Below, one piece after another: positions 1 to 9,034 of a DNA stretch of 64,000 nt. The notes below the pieces were generated by a model. The model was not told the DNA's origin. It saw only the letters and a list, made by a program, of their open reading frames with translations, and searched no databases. The number at the start of each line of letters is the position of its first letter. Position 1 is the first letter of the stretch. Source of the stretch: JASHSH01 sp036490215 (GTDB lineage Bacteria > Pseudomonadota > Alphaproteobacteria > Rhodospirillales > Magnetospirillaceae); contig DASXEH010000017.1 in the NCBI GenBank assembly GCA_036490215.1, positions 123,369 to 187,368 on the forward strand, given 5' to 3'. The translations under genes were made by a program, and so were the position numbers.

Positions 1-779
1 GATAACAACGGCATCGGCACCTGCGCCGCCTGAGCGGCCTGCGCGGCGAGGCCGAGATCCTTATACGCCAGCTTCAGCTTGAAGCCGTTCGTGTCGAACT
101 TCTCCTGCTGCATGATCGTCGCGTAGTTGGTGTACATCGGCGAGCCGAACACGGTGGTGATCAATTCCATGAACTTCGCCGTGTCGATGCCCGACTTGCT
201 GGTCAGCGCGAAAGTCTCGGCCAAGGTCTCGGCCATCGATGCAATCGCGACATTGCCGGCCAGCTTGACCACATTGGCCAGTTCGGGCTTTTCGCCCATC
301 ACGAATACGGCCTGCCCCATCTGTTCGAACAGCGGCTTGCAGCGATCGAGCAGCGCGCTCGGCCCGGCAACGGCGAGTCGCAACTTGCCTTCTGCGGCGA
401 CCGGCGGGCGGCCGAAGACCGGCGCGCTGACATAGTTGCGCTTGGCGGCCACATGCTGCGCGGCAAACTCGCGTGCCGCGGCAACGCCAATCGTGCTCAT
501 GGAGATATGGATCGCGTCGGCATCCATGCCGGCGAGGATACCGTCCTTGCCATCGATGATACCGGCAACGGCCGCGTCATCGGCCACGATCGAGACGATA
601 AACGCCGCGCCCTTGGCAGCATCGGCCGGGGACGACGCAACACGCAGATCGCCGCTCAAACCCTCGGCCTTGCCAGGGGAGCGATTGTAGACGGTGAGCG
701 CACGGCCCTTACCGAGAAGGTTTGAAGCGATTCCGCGCCCCATGGCGCCCAAACCGATGATCGCGACGCGTTCCGCCAT
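1..779 (-). CDS. NAD(P)-dependent beta-hydroxyacid dehydrogenase, 3-hydroxyisobutyrate dehydrogenase-like (partial, 3' end off window)
   Basis: I translated the reverse strand from the ATG at 779; 259 codons are visible without a stop and the C-terminus lies beyond base 1. The start of the protein carries a Rossmann dinucleotide-binding loop, GLGAMGRGIA (about residues 9-18). A second conserved block, SMSTIGVAAARE, matches the substrate-binding motif of the family. The motif NVVKLAGN supplies the catalytic lysine expected in 3-hydroxyisobutyrate / tartronate-semialdehyde / glyoxylate reductases. The family reduces or oxidises small beta-hydroxy acids in the cytosol. The exact substrate cannot be read from the sequence. 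The short gap to the next minus-strand gene (883) leaves open whether they are cotranscribed. Confidence 0.85.
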   Translation of the reverse strand, partial: MAERVAIIGLGAMGRGIASNLLGKGRALTVYNRSPGKAEGLSGDLRVASSPADAAKGAAFIVSIVADDAAVAGIIDGKDGILAGMDADAIHISMSTIGVAAAREFAAQHVAAKRNYVSAPVFGRPPVAAEGKLRLAVAGPSALLDRCKPLFEQMGQAVFVMGEKPELANVVKLAGNVAIASMAETLAETFALTSKSGIDTAKFMELITTVFGSPMYTNYATIMQQEKFDTNGFKLKLAYKDLGLAAQAAQAAQVPMPLL

Positions 780-882
780 GGTGCTCTCCCTTGCCTTATC
801 CCAGCTCACGCTGTGTCCTTGTTCGAGGCCGCGAGCCTATCGCAAAACTGACCGCTCACCATCCCGCTTCTCGGATCGGCGC

Positions 883-1509
883 CTATGACTTCCGCCAGAC
901 GCTGGCCAACCAGGGCTGTTGATCGCGTGGCAAGCCCTCGGGCCGGTAGTAGTGGGTGATCTCGCTGAACCCTGCGCCCGTCATGTAGATCTGCCAGGTT
1001 TCGAGACTGTGGTAAGCGCCATAGCGCTCGCCATTCCACTGTTCGACATCGGCGCCGCGCGGATTCGACGTCATGATCGCGCCACGCGGTTTCAAAGTCG
1101 CGTACAGTTCCGATAGGACACGCGGCAATTCCTGGCCGGGCACATGAAACAGCGACGCGTTGGCGAAAACACCGTCGAAGCGACCGGCGGGTAGATCGAG
1201 CTTGAGGAAATCCTGCTGCCAGACCTCACAACCGCTATGCGCCCGCGCCATCTCGACGAAGCGCGACGACCCGTCCAGCCCCACCGGGCGATGGCCGAGA
1301 TCGACGAAAGCCTTGAGATCGCGGCCCGGCCCACAGCCGAAATCGAGAATCGCGCAGGGTGGCGCACCTTCGATGGCGCTCAGCAGCGCTTCGATATTCT
1401 GGCTGACATCGTGATCGCGCGTACCAACCCAGAATTCTGGGGCCCGCGCATCATAGTGGCCCAGCGTAAGGCTGGTCACTTGGTCGAGGTCTTGAGCCGT
1501 CATTTTCAT
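883..1509 (-). CDS. Class I SAM-dependent methyltransferase
   Basis: A 208-residue protein with the SAM-binding motif I ILDFGCGPG at residues 54-62, an acidic motif II region (VGLDGS) and a motif corresponding to post-II, GVFANASLFHVP. This is the usual layout and length of small cytosolic methyltransferases of the UbiE/Tam type. The substrate is unknown. The start at 1509 gives MKM; the second ATG at 1503 would shorten the protein by two residues only. The gene is divergent from recQ with 92 bases between the starts, which must hold both promoters. Confidence 0.85.
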   Translation of the reverse strand: MKMTAQDLDQVTSLTLGHYDARAPEFWVGTRDHDVSQNIEALLSAIEGAPPCAILDFGCGPGRDLKAFVDLGHRPVGLDGSSRFVEMARAHSGCEVWQQDFLKLDLPAGRFDGVFANASLFHVPGQELPRVLSELYATLKPRGAIMTSNPRGADVEQWNGERYGAYHSLETWQIYMTGAGFSEITHYYRPEGLPRDQQPWLASVWRKS

Positions 1510-1601
1510 CGCCGATCGGTGTCCTAGGTCTTGAGCCGCCGCGCGCTACACCATAATCTCCTCCCGCACTCACTGCACGGGCGAGCTTAGAAACCATCCG
1601 C

Positions 1602-3431
1602 ATGACCACCGGCCGCGCCGACTCGTCCACACCGCTCGACGTCCTGCGCACGACGTTCGGGCACAAAGCATTCCGCGGCCACCAAGAATCGATCATCGCC
1701 CATCTGGTCGGCGGCGGAAACGCGATCGTGCTGATGCCGACGGGCGGCGGCAAATCGATCTGCTATCAGATCCCGGCCTTATGCCGCGACGGTGTCGGCG
1801 TGGTGGTTTCGCCGCTGATCGCCCTGATGCGCGACCAGGTGGAAAGCCTGCTGCAAGCCGGCGTGCGCGCCGCGGCGTTGAATTCCAGCCTGACCGACGA
1901 GGAACGCTGGGATATCCGCTCCGATCTGCGTGCCGGACGGCTCGATCTCATCTATGTCTCGCCGGAACGCCTGCTGCTCTCGTCCTTTCTCGACATTCTC
2001 GACGAGGCGAAGATCGCCCTGTTCGCGATCGACGAGGCCCATTGCGTCAGCCAATGGGGGCACGACTTCCGCCCCGAATACATGAAACTCGACATTCTGG
2101 CGCAGCGTTTCCCGGGCGTGCCACGCGTCGCGCTGACCGCCACCGCCGATCCGCAGACGCGGGAAGACGTACGCCGCCGCCTCAAACTGGATGGCGCCGA
2201 GCTATTCATCTCCAGCTTCGACCGGCCGAATATCCGCTATGAGATCGCCCTCAAAAGCGACCCGCGCAAACAGCTTCTATCCTTCATTCGTGAACGTCAT
2301 GCGGGTGACAGCGGCATCGTCTATTGCCTGAGCCGCGCCAAGGTCGACGACACGGCGGAATGGCTGCGGACCCAGGGCATCGACGCCCTGCCCTATCATG
2401 CCGGGCTCGACGTGGCGACACGCCAACGCAATCAGGATGCCTTCCTCAAGGGCGATGGTGTCGTGGTCGTGGCCACCATCGCTTTTGGCATGGGCATCGA
2501 CAAACCGGATGTGCGCTTCGTGGCCCATTTCGATCTGCCGAGCAGCCTCGAAGCCTTCTATCAGGAGACCGGGCGCGCGGGCCGCGATGGGCTGGCGGCC
2601 GAGACGCTGCTGCTCTACGGCATGCAGGATGTGGTCCAGCGGCAAAAGATGATCGATAGCGGCGAAGCGCCGCCCGAGGTGAAACGTGTCGAGCGCGCCA
2701 AGCTCGATGCGCTGCTCGGCCTATGCGAAACCACGGGTTGCCGCCGCCAGGCCCTGCTCGCCTATTTTGGCGAGGCCTTGGCCGAACCCTGTGGCAATTG
2801 CGACAACTGCCTCGACCCGGCCGAGTCGTGGGACGGCACCGAAGCCGCGCAGAAGGCCCTGTCCGCCGTCATTCGCACTGGCCAGCGCTTCGGTGCCGGC
2901 CATTTGATCGACGTGCTGCAGGGCGTCACCAATGAGAAGATCGAACGGCTGAGCCACGACCAGTTGCCGACCTTCGGCGTAGGGCGGAACCTGGACCGGA
3001 AGCAATGGGGTTCGGTCTTCCGCCAGCTCGTCGCTTTGGGCGCGATCATGGTGGCGCACGATTCCTATGGCGCGCTGCAGCTCACCGAAACGGCACGGCC
3101 AATCTTGCGCGGCGAACGGCGCGTAGCCTTCCGCCACGACAAACCCGCCGCCACCGCGCGCGCCAAGAAAGCCGCCAAGCGCGGCGCGGATCGCGACACC
3201 ATGGATGCCGCAACCCATACGCTGTTCGACGCTCTACGCGCCGAGCGCAGCCGCCTTGCGCGCGAACAGGGCGTGCCGCCCTATGTCATCTTTCACGACA
3301 CGACGCTGCTCGCGCTGGCCACACACCAGCCGCGCAATCTCGCCGATCTCTTGAGCATTCCGGGAATGGGACAGAAAAAGATCGAGCGTTACGGTGCGGC
3401 CTTTCTGGCCGTCTTGACCGCAACGGCTTGA
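1602..3431 (+). CDS. recQ: ATP-dependent DNA helicase RecQ
   Basis: A 609-residue superfamily 2 helicase that unwinds DNA 3' to 5' in recombination and replication-fork repair. Walker A is PTGGGKS (residues 46-52). The DEAH box and its aromatic-rich follow-on are seen in IDEAHCVSQWGHDFRPEY (about 142-159). The helicase C-terminal motif VATIAFGMGIDKPDVRFV and the arginine-finger stretch QETGRAGRDG are intact. A four-cysteine zinc site (TGCRRQAL then CGNCDNC) and a C-terminal HRDC domain (from about residue 525) complete the standard E. coli-type architecture at normal length. It stands alone, divergent from the methyltransferase gene. Confidence 0.97.
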   Translation: MTTGRADSSTPLDVLRTTFGHKAFRGHQESIIAHLVGGGNAIVLMPTGGGKSICYQIPALCRDGVGVVVSPLIALMRDQVESLLQAGVRAAALNSSLTDEERWDIRSDLRAGRLDLIYVSPERLLLSSFLDILDEAKIALFAIDEAHCVSQWGHDFRPEYMKLDILAQRFPGVPRVALTATADPQTREDVRRRLKLDGAELFISSFDRPNIRYEIALKSDPRKQLLSFIRERHAGDSGIVYCLSRAKVDDTAEWLRTQGIDALPYHAGLDVATRQRNQDAFLKGDGVVVVATIAFGMGIDKPDVRFVAHFDLPSSLEAFYQETGRAGRDGLAAETLLLYGMQDVVQRQKMIDSGEAPPEVKRVERAKLDALLGLCETTGCRRQALLAYFGEALAEPCGNCDNCLDPAESWDGTEAAQKALSAVIRTGQRFGAGHLIDVLQGVTNEKIERLSHDQLPTFGVGRNLDRKQWGSVFRQLVALGAIMVAHDSYGALQLTETARPILRGERRVAFRHDKPAATARAKKAAKRGADRDTMDAATHTLFDALRAERSRLAREQGVPPYVIFHDTTLLALATHQPRNLADLLSIPGMGQKKIERYGAAFLAVLTATA

Positions 3432-3457
3432 TCTCGGGCCCGGCTTTCAGGCCTCGT

Positions 3458-3634
3458 CTACAGCCCGTGGAATCCGTGGTGGAACCCGCCCAGCAGCCAG
3501 ACGACCACGAGGACGATCACGACAGTGCCGAGCACGCCGCCGCCACCGTAGCCGCCATAGCTGCGATAGGCGTAGTAGCCTCCGCCGCCGCCGAAGAGCA
3601 GCAGCAGGATGACGATGATGAGGAGTAGACTCAT
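3458..3634 (-). CDS. Small glycine-rich membrane protein
   Basis: A 58-codon reading frame on the minus strand. The product starts MSLLLIIVILLLLFGGGGG, continues with a Tyr/Gly stretch (YYAYRSYGGYGGGG), has a second hydrophobic segment (VLGTVVIVLVVVWLLGG) and ends FHHGFHGL. Two transmembrane segments are predicted by eye. It resembles the short DUF3309-type membrane peptides common in alphaproteobacteria, but I am not sure of the family. It is 13 bases from the csbD-like gene, also on the minus strand, so the two may be one stress-related transcript. Confidence 0.55.
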   Translation of the reverse strand: MSLLLIIVILLLLFGGGGGYYAYRSYGGYGGGGVLGTVVIVLVVVWLLGGFHHGFHGL

Positions 3635-3647
3635 GATCGGCCCTCGT

Positions 3648-3833
3648 TCAGTGCTTCTTCAGCGCGTCGCGGGCAGCATCCTTGACACCGCCGACTGCGT
3701 TTTGGACTTTACCCTCAGCCTTATCCGATTTGCCTTCGGCCTTCAGCTTGGCGTCGCCCGACAGTTTGCCGGCCGCTTCCTTCGCCGCGCCCTTCGCCTG
3801 TTTCGCGGAGCCTTCGATCCGATCCTTGTCCAT
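3648..3833 (-). CDS. CsbD family stress-response protein
   Basis: A 61-residue, Lys/Ala-rich, hydrophilic protein beginning MDKDRIEGSAKQAKGAAKE, the classic CsbD signature, with repeated KAEGK / KDAARDALKK segments. CsbD-like proteins are abundant cytosolic general-stress proteins of unknown mechanism. The reading frame stays open upstream to 3962, but family proteins begin at the Met chosen here. The gene lies directly upstream of the small glycine-rich membrane protein. Confidence 0.9.
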   Translation of the reverse strand: MDKDRIEGSAKQAKGAAKEAAGKLSGDAKLKAEGKSDKAEGKVQNAVGGVKDAARDALKKH

Positions 3834-3905
3834 GACGCGTCTCCGATCTTTGGGTTGCCGATCGGAAAGATTTAGCCAGCGGATGTGGCGATCGTGAGGT
3901 GGACG

Positions 3906-3935
3906 CTGTGTTTTGGCTGTGTTTTGGCTGTGTTT
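3906..3935. repeat. Short tandem repeat, 11-bp unit x 2.7
   Basis: The unit ctgtgttttgg occurs at 3906-3916 and 3917-3927 and is followed by a partial ctgtgttt. It lies in the intergenic space between the DUF72 gene and the csbD-like gene. No function is apparent; it may be replication slippage in the csbD promoter region. Confidence 0.6.
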
Positions 3936-3968
3936 ATTGCCCCGCCTCGGACGATTAGTCACAAAGCA

Positions 3969-4709
3969 CTATTTCAGGCGCTCGATCATCGCCATGGCGG
4001 CGTGGGGGTTGCGCACTTTCGCGCCCGAGATGAAATAGACGAAAGTGTCGCCCGTCTTGGCCCAGGCCTTGGCCTGCTTGGTCCATTTGTCGAGATCGCC
4101 AGCAGAGTAGCTTGTGGCGATGTTCTCCTTCGTGCGCATCAGCCGCGCGTAAGTGAAATCGGCGGTCGGCTCCTCGATGGCGGGGAATTCGTCATCGTCG
4201 GCGTAGACGATCGCAGTATTGTATTTACGCGCGAGATCGTAGAAGCGCTTGTCCTTGAAGGTCTCGTTGCGCACTTCGAGCGCATGGCGCAGCGGCAATT
4301 TCTCCACCTTCTTCGGCAGCAGTTTGAGGAAATCCTCGAAGTCCTCGGCGTCGAACTTCTTGGTGCCCATGAACTGCCAGTTGATCGGCCCCAGCCGGTT
4401 GCGCAATTCGTGGATGCCTTGCTCAAGAAAGCGCGTGATCGACTCAGCAGCGTCGGACAACTTGCGGCGATTGGTGCAGTAGCGCGACGCCTTCAGCGAG
4501 AAGACAAACTTTTCGGGCGTCTCCTCGCGCCATTTGGCGAAGGTCTCCGGCTTGAAGCCCGAATAGTAGGTGCCGTTGACTTCGATCGAAGTGAGATGCT
4601 GCGCCGCGTATTCGAGCTCACGCTTTTGCGCGAGCTTCTCGGGATAGAAGGTGCCGCGCCAGGGCTCGAAGGTCCAGCCGCCGATGCCGACATAGATCTT
4701 TCCGCTCAT
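3969..4709 (-). CDS. DUF72 (YecE-like) family protein
   Basis: A 246-residue protein starting MSGKIYVGIGGWTFEPWRG, followed by FYPEKLAQKRELEYAAQHL and VNGTYYSGFKPETFAKWREE. These blocks are the conserved core of DUF72 proteins, which adopt a TIM-barrel fold and have no established reaction. The length fits the family. It lies 18 bases after the DMT transporter gene on the same strand, so the two are probably cotranscribed. Confidence 0.9.
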   Translation of the reverse strand: MSGKIYVGIGGWTFEPWRGTFYPEKLAQKRELEYAAQHLTSIEVNGTYYSGFKPETFAKWREETPEKFVFSLKASRYCTNRRKLSDAAESITRFLEQGIHELRNRLGPINWQFMGTKKFDAEDFEDFLKLLPKKVEKLPLRHALEVRNETFKDKRFYDLARKYNTAIVYADDDEFPAIEEPTADFTYARLMRTKENIATSYSAGDLDKWTKQAKAWAKTGDTFVYFISGAKVRNPHAAMAMIERLK

Positions 4710-4727
4710 GCGCGTGTTCCCTCTTTC

Positions 4728-5651
4728 TCAGGCGTAGCGTTTGGCACCGGCGACGCAGAGCGCCACTACGGCCGTCACCACGATCATGCTCCATTGGATC
4801 GACTCATGCAGCACGGTCGCCGCCAGCATCAGCGAAAAGAACGGCTGCAGCAATTGAAGCTGGCCGACCGCGGCGATGCCGCCCTGCGCCAGGCCGCGAT
4901 ACCAGAAGATGAAGCCGATCATCATGCTGAACAGCGATACATAGCCAAACGCGATCCAGGCGCCGGTGGTGACGGTACTGAAATCCGCCGGCATGGTGAT
5001 CAGTGCCAGTGTGATCATCAGCGGTAGCGCAATCACCAACGCCCAGGAGATCACCTGCCAACCGCCCAGCCGGCGCGACAGTGCCGCACCCTCGGCGTAG
5101 CCCAGACCACAAGTGATGATAGCGGCCAGCATCAGCAGATCGCCGATGAACGAGCCGCCCAGGCTTTGGCTCAAAGCGAAACCGGCCACCAGCGCCGCGC
5201 CGAAAATCGAGAACAGCCAGAACAACGGGCGCGGCCGCTCGCCGCCACGCCAGACGCCGAAAGTGGCCGTCGACAGCGGCAACAGCCCGATATAGACGAT
5301 CGAATGCGCCGCGTTGATGTGACGCAACGCCAAACCGGTGAATAGCGGGAAGCCGATCACCACGCCGAAGGCGGTGATCAGCAGCGGCACGAGATCGGCG
5401 CGCGCGGGACGCTTTTCGCGGAACAGCAGTAACAGCGCCAGCCCAACCAGGCCCGCGAGGGTGGCACGACCGACGGTGATGAAAATCGGATCGAGATCGG
5501 CAACGGCCATGCGCGTGGCCGGCAGCGAACCGCTGAAGATCAACACGCCGATGAAACCGAAGATCCAGCCCGTGGTGGTCGAAGATAGCGCGCGCGACGC
5601 TTTCACTGAGGGCGATTCGGTTGTAGTCGACGAGACGGCGGTTTCGGTCAT
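4728..5651 (-). CDS. DMT superfamily transporter (EamA domains)
   Basis: An inner-membrane protein of about 307 residues with around ten hydrophobic segments arranged as two EamA repeats. Typical pieces are GFIGVLIFSGSLPATRMAV in the first segment and FILWYRGLAQGGIAA-type sequence (read here as FIFWYRGLAQGGIAAVGQL) near the second repeat. Such proteins export metabolites or amino acids; the substrate is unknown. I chose the ATG at 5651; an in-frame ATG four codons upstream at 5663 is possible. The first 27 residues are Ser/Thr-rich and probably cytosolic. Confidence 0.88.
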   Translation of the reverse strand: MTETAVSSTTTESPSVKASRALSSTTTGWIFGFIGVLIFSGSLPATRMAVADLDPIFITVGRATLAGLVGLALLLLFREKRPARADLVPLLITAFGVVIGFPLFTGLALRHINAAHSIVYIGLLPLSTATFGVWRGGERPRPLFWLFSIFGAALVAGFALSQSLGGSFIGDLLMLAAIITCGLGYAEGAALSRRLGGWQVISWALVIALPLMITLALITMPADFSTVTTGAWIAFGYVSLFSMMIGFIFWYRGLAQGGIAAVGQLQLLQPFFSLMLAATVLHESIQWSMIVVTAVVALCVAGAKRYA

Positions 5652-5740
5652 GGCATCCCACATTGCACCGGTCGCCTTGTCGCCGGCGACCGGATGCTAG
5701 CCTGGGTCGACGCGTCCCGAAAGTCCGTTGCGGCGTGTGG

Positions 5741-6055
5741 TTATTGCGGCGCTTTGATCTGGCCGTTCTCAACCTGAACGTTGAGCTGCTCGGCCGCGCT
5801 GTCGCCGGCCTCGATCACCGTGTGCGGGCCATCACCGAGGCTCAGCTTCGCCATATCGACCTGGATGCTCTTGCCGGCGGTGGTGCGCACCGTGGCCGAT
5901 CGATCATTGGCGCTGATGATGTGTCCAATCGGCGCACCGTTCACATCGATCAGGCGCTTACCCGTCACGTCATGCGCCGTCAGCGCTGTTTGCGCAAAAG
6001 CGGTACCCGACACCACAATCAGCGCCGCGGCGCCGGCAAGCCAATACCTGGTCAT
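5741..6055 (-). CDS. Secreted protein with PRC-barrel-like region
   Basis: A 104-residue protein with a clear Sec signal peptide: MTRYWLAGAAALIVVSGTAFA, with a likely AFA-Q cleavage. The mature part (about 80 residues) contains GKRLIDVNGAPIGHI, which resembles the first strands of PRC-barrel domains found in small periplasmic proteins of alphaproteobacteria. No catalytic residues are visible. It is transcribed away from the MFS gene at 6246 and precedes the DMT transporter gene on the same strand. Family assignment is tentative; secretion is well supported. Confidence 0.7.
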   Translation of the reverse strand: MTRYWLAGAAALIVVSGTAFAQTALTAHDVTGKRLIDVNGAPIGHIISANDRSATVRTTAGKSIQVDMAKLSLGDGPHTVIEAGDSAAEQLNVQVENGQIKAPQ

Positions 6056-6245
6056 ATCGCAATCTCCACAGGAACGGGATGGTTATTGCTACGGTTCAAA
6101 CGCGGCGATTTTGGGGCTTTTCTTCCCGTTCCGAAAGCCCGACGCGATACCCCACAAATTCCGATGTTTCGGCGTCCCTGCATCGGACCCCGGCAGAATA
6201 CGCAATGCGGAATCGGCGACGTCGCGTGGTAGACAAAGCCACCTC

Positions 6246-7460
6246 ATGAGCACCGATCAAACCACCACATCGACAGAAGCAACACAGCACGGCCCGTCGG
6301 TCGCGTTGTTGACCACGATGGCCGTTGCCGCCGGCGCGCTAGTCGCCAATCTCTATTATGCGCAGCCCCTGATCGCATCGATCGCACCCGACATCGCCAT
6401 CAGCAAGGATCTGGCGGGCTCGATCGTTAGCATCACGCAAATCGGTTATGGCATCGGCCTGCTGTTCCTGGTGTCGCTGGCGGATCTCGTCGAGAACAAG
6501 CGGCTTGTGCTGGTAACGCTGGCGGTGACGGCACTCGGTCTCGTCGGCGCCGCGATTTCGACCTCGGTCGTCTCGTTCTTTGCCGCCTCCTTCGTCATCG
6601 GCGTGGCATCGACCGGTGCGCAGGTGGTGATTCCGTTTGTCGTCCATCTCGCGCCGCCCGAACGGCGTGGCCGCATTGTCGGCAATGTCATGGTCGGGCT
6701 TCTCACCGGCATCATGCTGGCACGGCCGGCGGCGCTGTTCATCGGCAGCGCGCTCGGCTGGCGCGCGGTGTTCTGGGCCTCGGCGGGACTGATGATCGTG
6801 ATCGGCCTGTCGCTGTGGCGGATGATGCCGGAACACAAGCCGCGCAGCGGCATGCATTACGGCCAGATCCTGCTGTCGATGGTGAAACTGTTCCGCGAGT
6901 TTCCGTCGCTGCGCCGCCGCGCGTCGTATCAAGCGGTGATGTTCTGCGGCTTCAACATGTTCTGGACCACCGTGCCGCTGATGTTGTCCGATCGTTTGCA
7001 TCTGAGTCAGCAGGCCATCGCGCTGTTCGCCCTCGCCGGCGCGGGCGGTGCTTTCGCTGCACCGATCGCCGGACGGCTCGCCGATCGCGGTTTGATTCGT
7101 GCCACCACCGTCGGCATGATGATCCTGGCCGGCGTGACGTTCTTCTCCACCCGCTTTGCCGTCGATGCGATGATGGTGGTGCCGCTGGCCATCCTGGCGA
7201 TCCTTTTCGATGGCGCGGTGCAGGGCAATCAAATCTGCAGCCAGCGCATCATCTTCTCCGGCCCGATGGAAACGCGCGGGCGGGTCAATGCCATTTATAT
7301 GACATCGCTCTTCTTCTCCGGCGCGATCGGCTCCGTTGTAGGCACGGTCAGCTATCATCACGGCGGTTGGGAGCTGACCTCGGCCATCGGCGGCCTGCTG
7401 GGTGTGGCCATGCTTATGCTGTTTGCCACGGAGTTAAGGCAGCGTCCTCACGCTGCCTAA
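6246..7460 (+). CDS. MFS transporter (12-TM, arabinose-efflux/NepI-like group)
   Basis: A 404-residue multi-pass inner-membrane protein. The segment ANLYYAQPLIASIA in the first transmembrane helix is typical of the YnfM/NepI-like MFS efflux group, and a loop PPERRGRIVGNVM matches the MFS A-like motif. The open frame runs back to 5781, but the Met at 6246 opens the normal family N-terminus after a short polar tail (MSTDQTTTSTEA). Likely a drug or metabolite exporter; substrate unknown. The downstream gene codes for a second MFS protein 76 bases away on the same strand. Confidence 0.88.
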   Translation: MSTDQTTTSTEATQHGPSVALLTTMAVAAGALVANLYYAQPLIASIAPDIAISKDLAGSIVSITQIGYGIGLLFLVSLADLVENKRLVLVTLAVTALGLVGAAISTSVVSFFAASFVIGVASTGAQVVIPFVVHLAPPERRGRIVGNVMVGLLTGIMLARPAALFIGSALGWRAVFWASAGLMIVIGLSLWRMMPEHKPRSGMHYGQILLSMVKLFREFPSLRRRASYQAVMFCGFNMFWTTVPLMLSDRLHLSQQAIALFALAGAGGAFAAPIAGRLADRGLIRATTVGMMILAGVTFFSTRFAVDAMMVVPLAILAILFDGAVQGNQICSQRIIFSGPMETRGRVNAIYMTSLFFSGAIGSVVGTVSYHHGGWELTSAIGGLLGVAMLMLFATELRQRPHAA

Positions 7461-7496
7461 TAGAAACGGGCCGCATAGCTGACATGTAGCGGCCCG
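7437..7496 (+). terminator. Two hairpins after the MFS gene
   Basis: A perfect 8-bp stem (aggcagcg / cgctgcct, loop tcctca) spans the stop codon at 7437-7458. A second 8-bp stem (cgggccgc / gcggcccg) follows at 7467-7496. Neither is followed by a T-run, so they may be a weak terminator or attenuator between the two MFS genes. Confidence 0.4.
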
Positions 7497-7536
7497 CGTT
7501 GCCGCCGCGGCCTTAAAGCGCGAGACTGAAGCCCTC

Positions 7537-9021
7537 ATGACCCTGCCCAAGAAAACCTCACGCGCGCTTGTCATCGCGGCGGTGATGGCGTCCATGTCGA
7601 TGGTCGCCCTCGAAGCCACGATCGTGTCCACAGCGATGCCCCAGATCGTCGCCCAATTGGGCGGCCTCAATCTCTATAGCTGGGTCTTCTCGGCCTTCCT
7701 GCTGACCCAGACGGCGATGACGGTCGTCTTCGGCAAGCTGGCCGATGTGTATGGCCGCCGCCCGATGATCCTGGTCGGCATCGCCATCTTCGTCGGGGGT
7801 TCCATACTGGCCGGCTTTGCCTGGTCGATGCCGTCGATGATCGTCTTCCGCCTGATCCAGGGTATAGGCGCCGGCGCGATCATGCCGGTGGCGATGACGA
7901 TCGTGGCCGATCTTTATCCGCCGCGCGAACGCGGCAAGATCCAGGGCTATCTCGCCAGCGTCTGGGCCACCTCGGCGGTGCTCGGACCGATCGCAGGCGG
8001 TTTGATCATCCATGCCCTTTCCTGGTCATGGATCTTCTGGATCAACGTACCGATCGGCATCATCGCCGCGGCCGGCTACATCATCTATCTGCACGAGGAC
8101 GTCAAGCGCGAGCGCCGCACCCTCGATGTGCTCGGTGCCACGCTGTTCACCGTGGCCATCGCGTCGCTGATGATCGCCCTGACCAAGAGCGACACGGCGG
8201 GTGACGCGCACATCTATGTCGCCGGTGCCGTTTTCGTCGTCTCGATGATCCTGTTCTTCTTCCAGGAAGCACGGCACATCGACCCGATGATTTCTTTCGA
8301 GCTGTGGAAACGCCGGCCGATCGCCGCGGCCAATGCCGCAGCCGTGTTGACCGGCGCTGCCCTGATGGGCCTGACCACCTTCCTGCCCGTCTATGTCCAG
8401 GGCGTGCTGCATCGCTCGCCGGTTGTGGCAGGCCTCACGCTGACGATGATCATGCTGGGCTGGCCCAGCGGCGCGACCTTCACCGCACGCAGCTTCCAGC
8501 GTTTCGGCCTGCGCCCGCTGATGATCGTCGGTAGCATCCTGATTCCCGCCGGCGCTTCGCTGTTCACCATTCTCTCGCCGGCCAGTTCGCCGCTGATGGC
8601 AGGGTTCGGCTCGCTGGTGATGGGCTTCGGCATGGGGTTGGTCAGCGTCAGTTCGTTGCTGCTGATCCAGGAGATCACCGACTGGTCGCAGCGCGGCAGC
8701 GCCACCGCTTCAAACCTCTTCGGGCGCAATCTCGGCAGCACGCTCGGCGCGGCTATTCTCGGCGCGGTGTTCAACTATGGCCTTGGCCATTCGGCGGGCG
8801 TGGGTGCGATCACCTCGGAGCAGCTGCGCCGCGTGATCGAATCGACGCCCGACAGTACCGACGCCACCAGCATCGCGATCCGCACTGGCCTGCAATCGTC
8901 GCTGCACACGACCTTCTGGGCGATGTTCGCGATGACCTGCCTGATGATCATGATGGCGGTGCTGGTGCCCACGATCACCCTCAGCGGCGCCGCGAAGCCT
9001 TCCGAACTGCCGGCCGAGTAA
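7537..9021 (+). CDS. MFS transporter, DHA2 (EmrB/QacA, 14-TM) family
   Basis: A 494-residue inner-membrane protein with about 14 hydrophobic helices. Helix 1 carries ALEATIVSTAMPQIVAQLGG, matching the D1-type motif LDxTIVNVALP of DHA2 drug exporters, with Glu where Asp is more usual. The motif A loop is GKLADVYGRRPM and motif C-like sequence follows in helix 5 (GPIAGGLI). Members use the proton gradient to expel toxic compounds. No adaptor of the EmrA type is adjacent, so it probably works alone in the inner membrane. Confidence 0.92.
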   Translation: MTLPKKTSRALVIAAVMASMSMVALEATIVSTAMPQIVAQLGGLNLYSWVFSAFLLTQTAMTVVFGKLADVYGRRPMILVGIAIFVGGSILAGFAWSMPSMIVFRLIQGIGAGAIMPVAMTIVADLYPPRERGKIQGYLASVWATSAVLGPIAGGLIIHALSWSWIFWINVPIGIIAAAGYIIYLHEDVKRERRTLDVLGATLFTVAIASLMIALTKSDTAGDAHIYVAGAVFVVSMILFFFQEARHIDPMISFELWKRRPIAAANAAAVLTGAALMGLTTFLPVYVQGVLHRSPVVAGLTLTMIMLGWPSGATFTARSFQRFGLRPLMIVGSILIPAGASLFTILSPASSPLMAGFGSLVMGFGMGLVSVSSLLLIQEITDWSQRGSATASNLFGRNLGSTLGAAILGAVFNYGLGHSAGVGAITSEQLRRVIESTPDSTDATSIAIRTGLQSSLHTTFWAMFAMTCLMIMMAVLVPTITLSGAAKPSELPAE

Positions 9022-9034
9022 TCAGGCCTTCGGC

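Noticed and set aside
3885..5027. A 380-codon plus-strand frame
   Set aside because: It is antisense to the DUF72 and DMT genes and has the Arg/His-rich composition of a shadow frame in GC-rich DNA.
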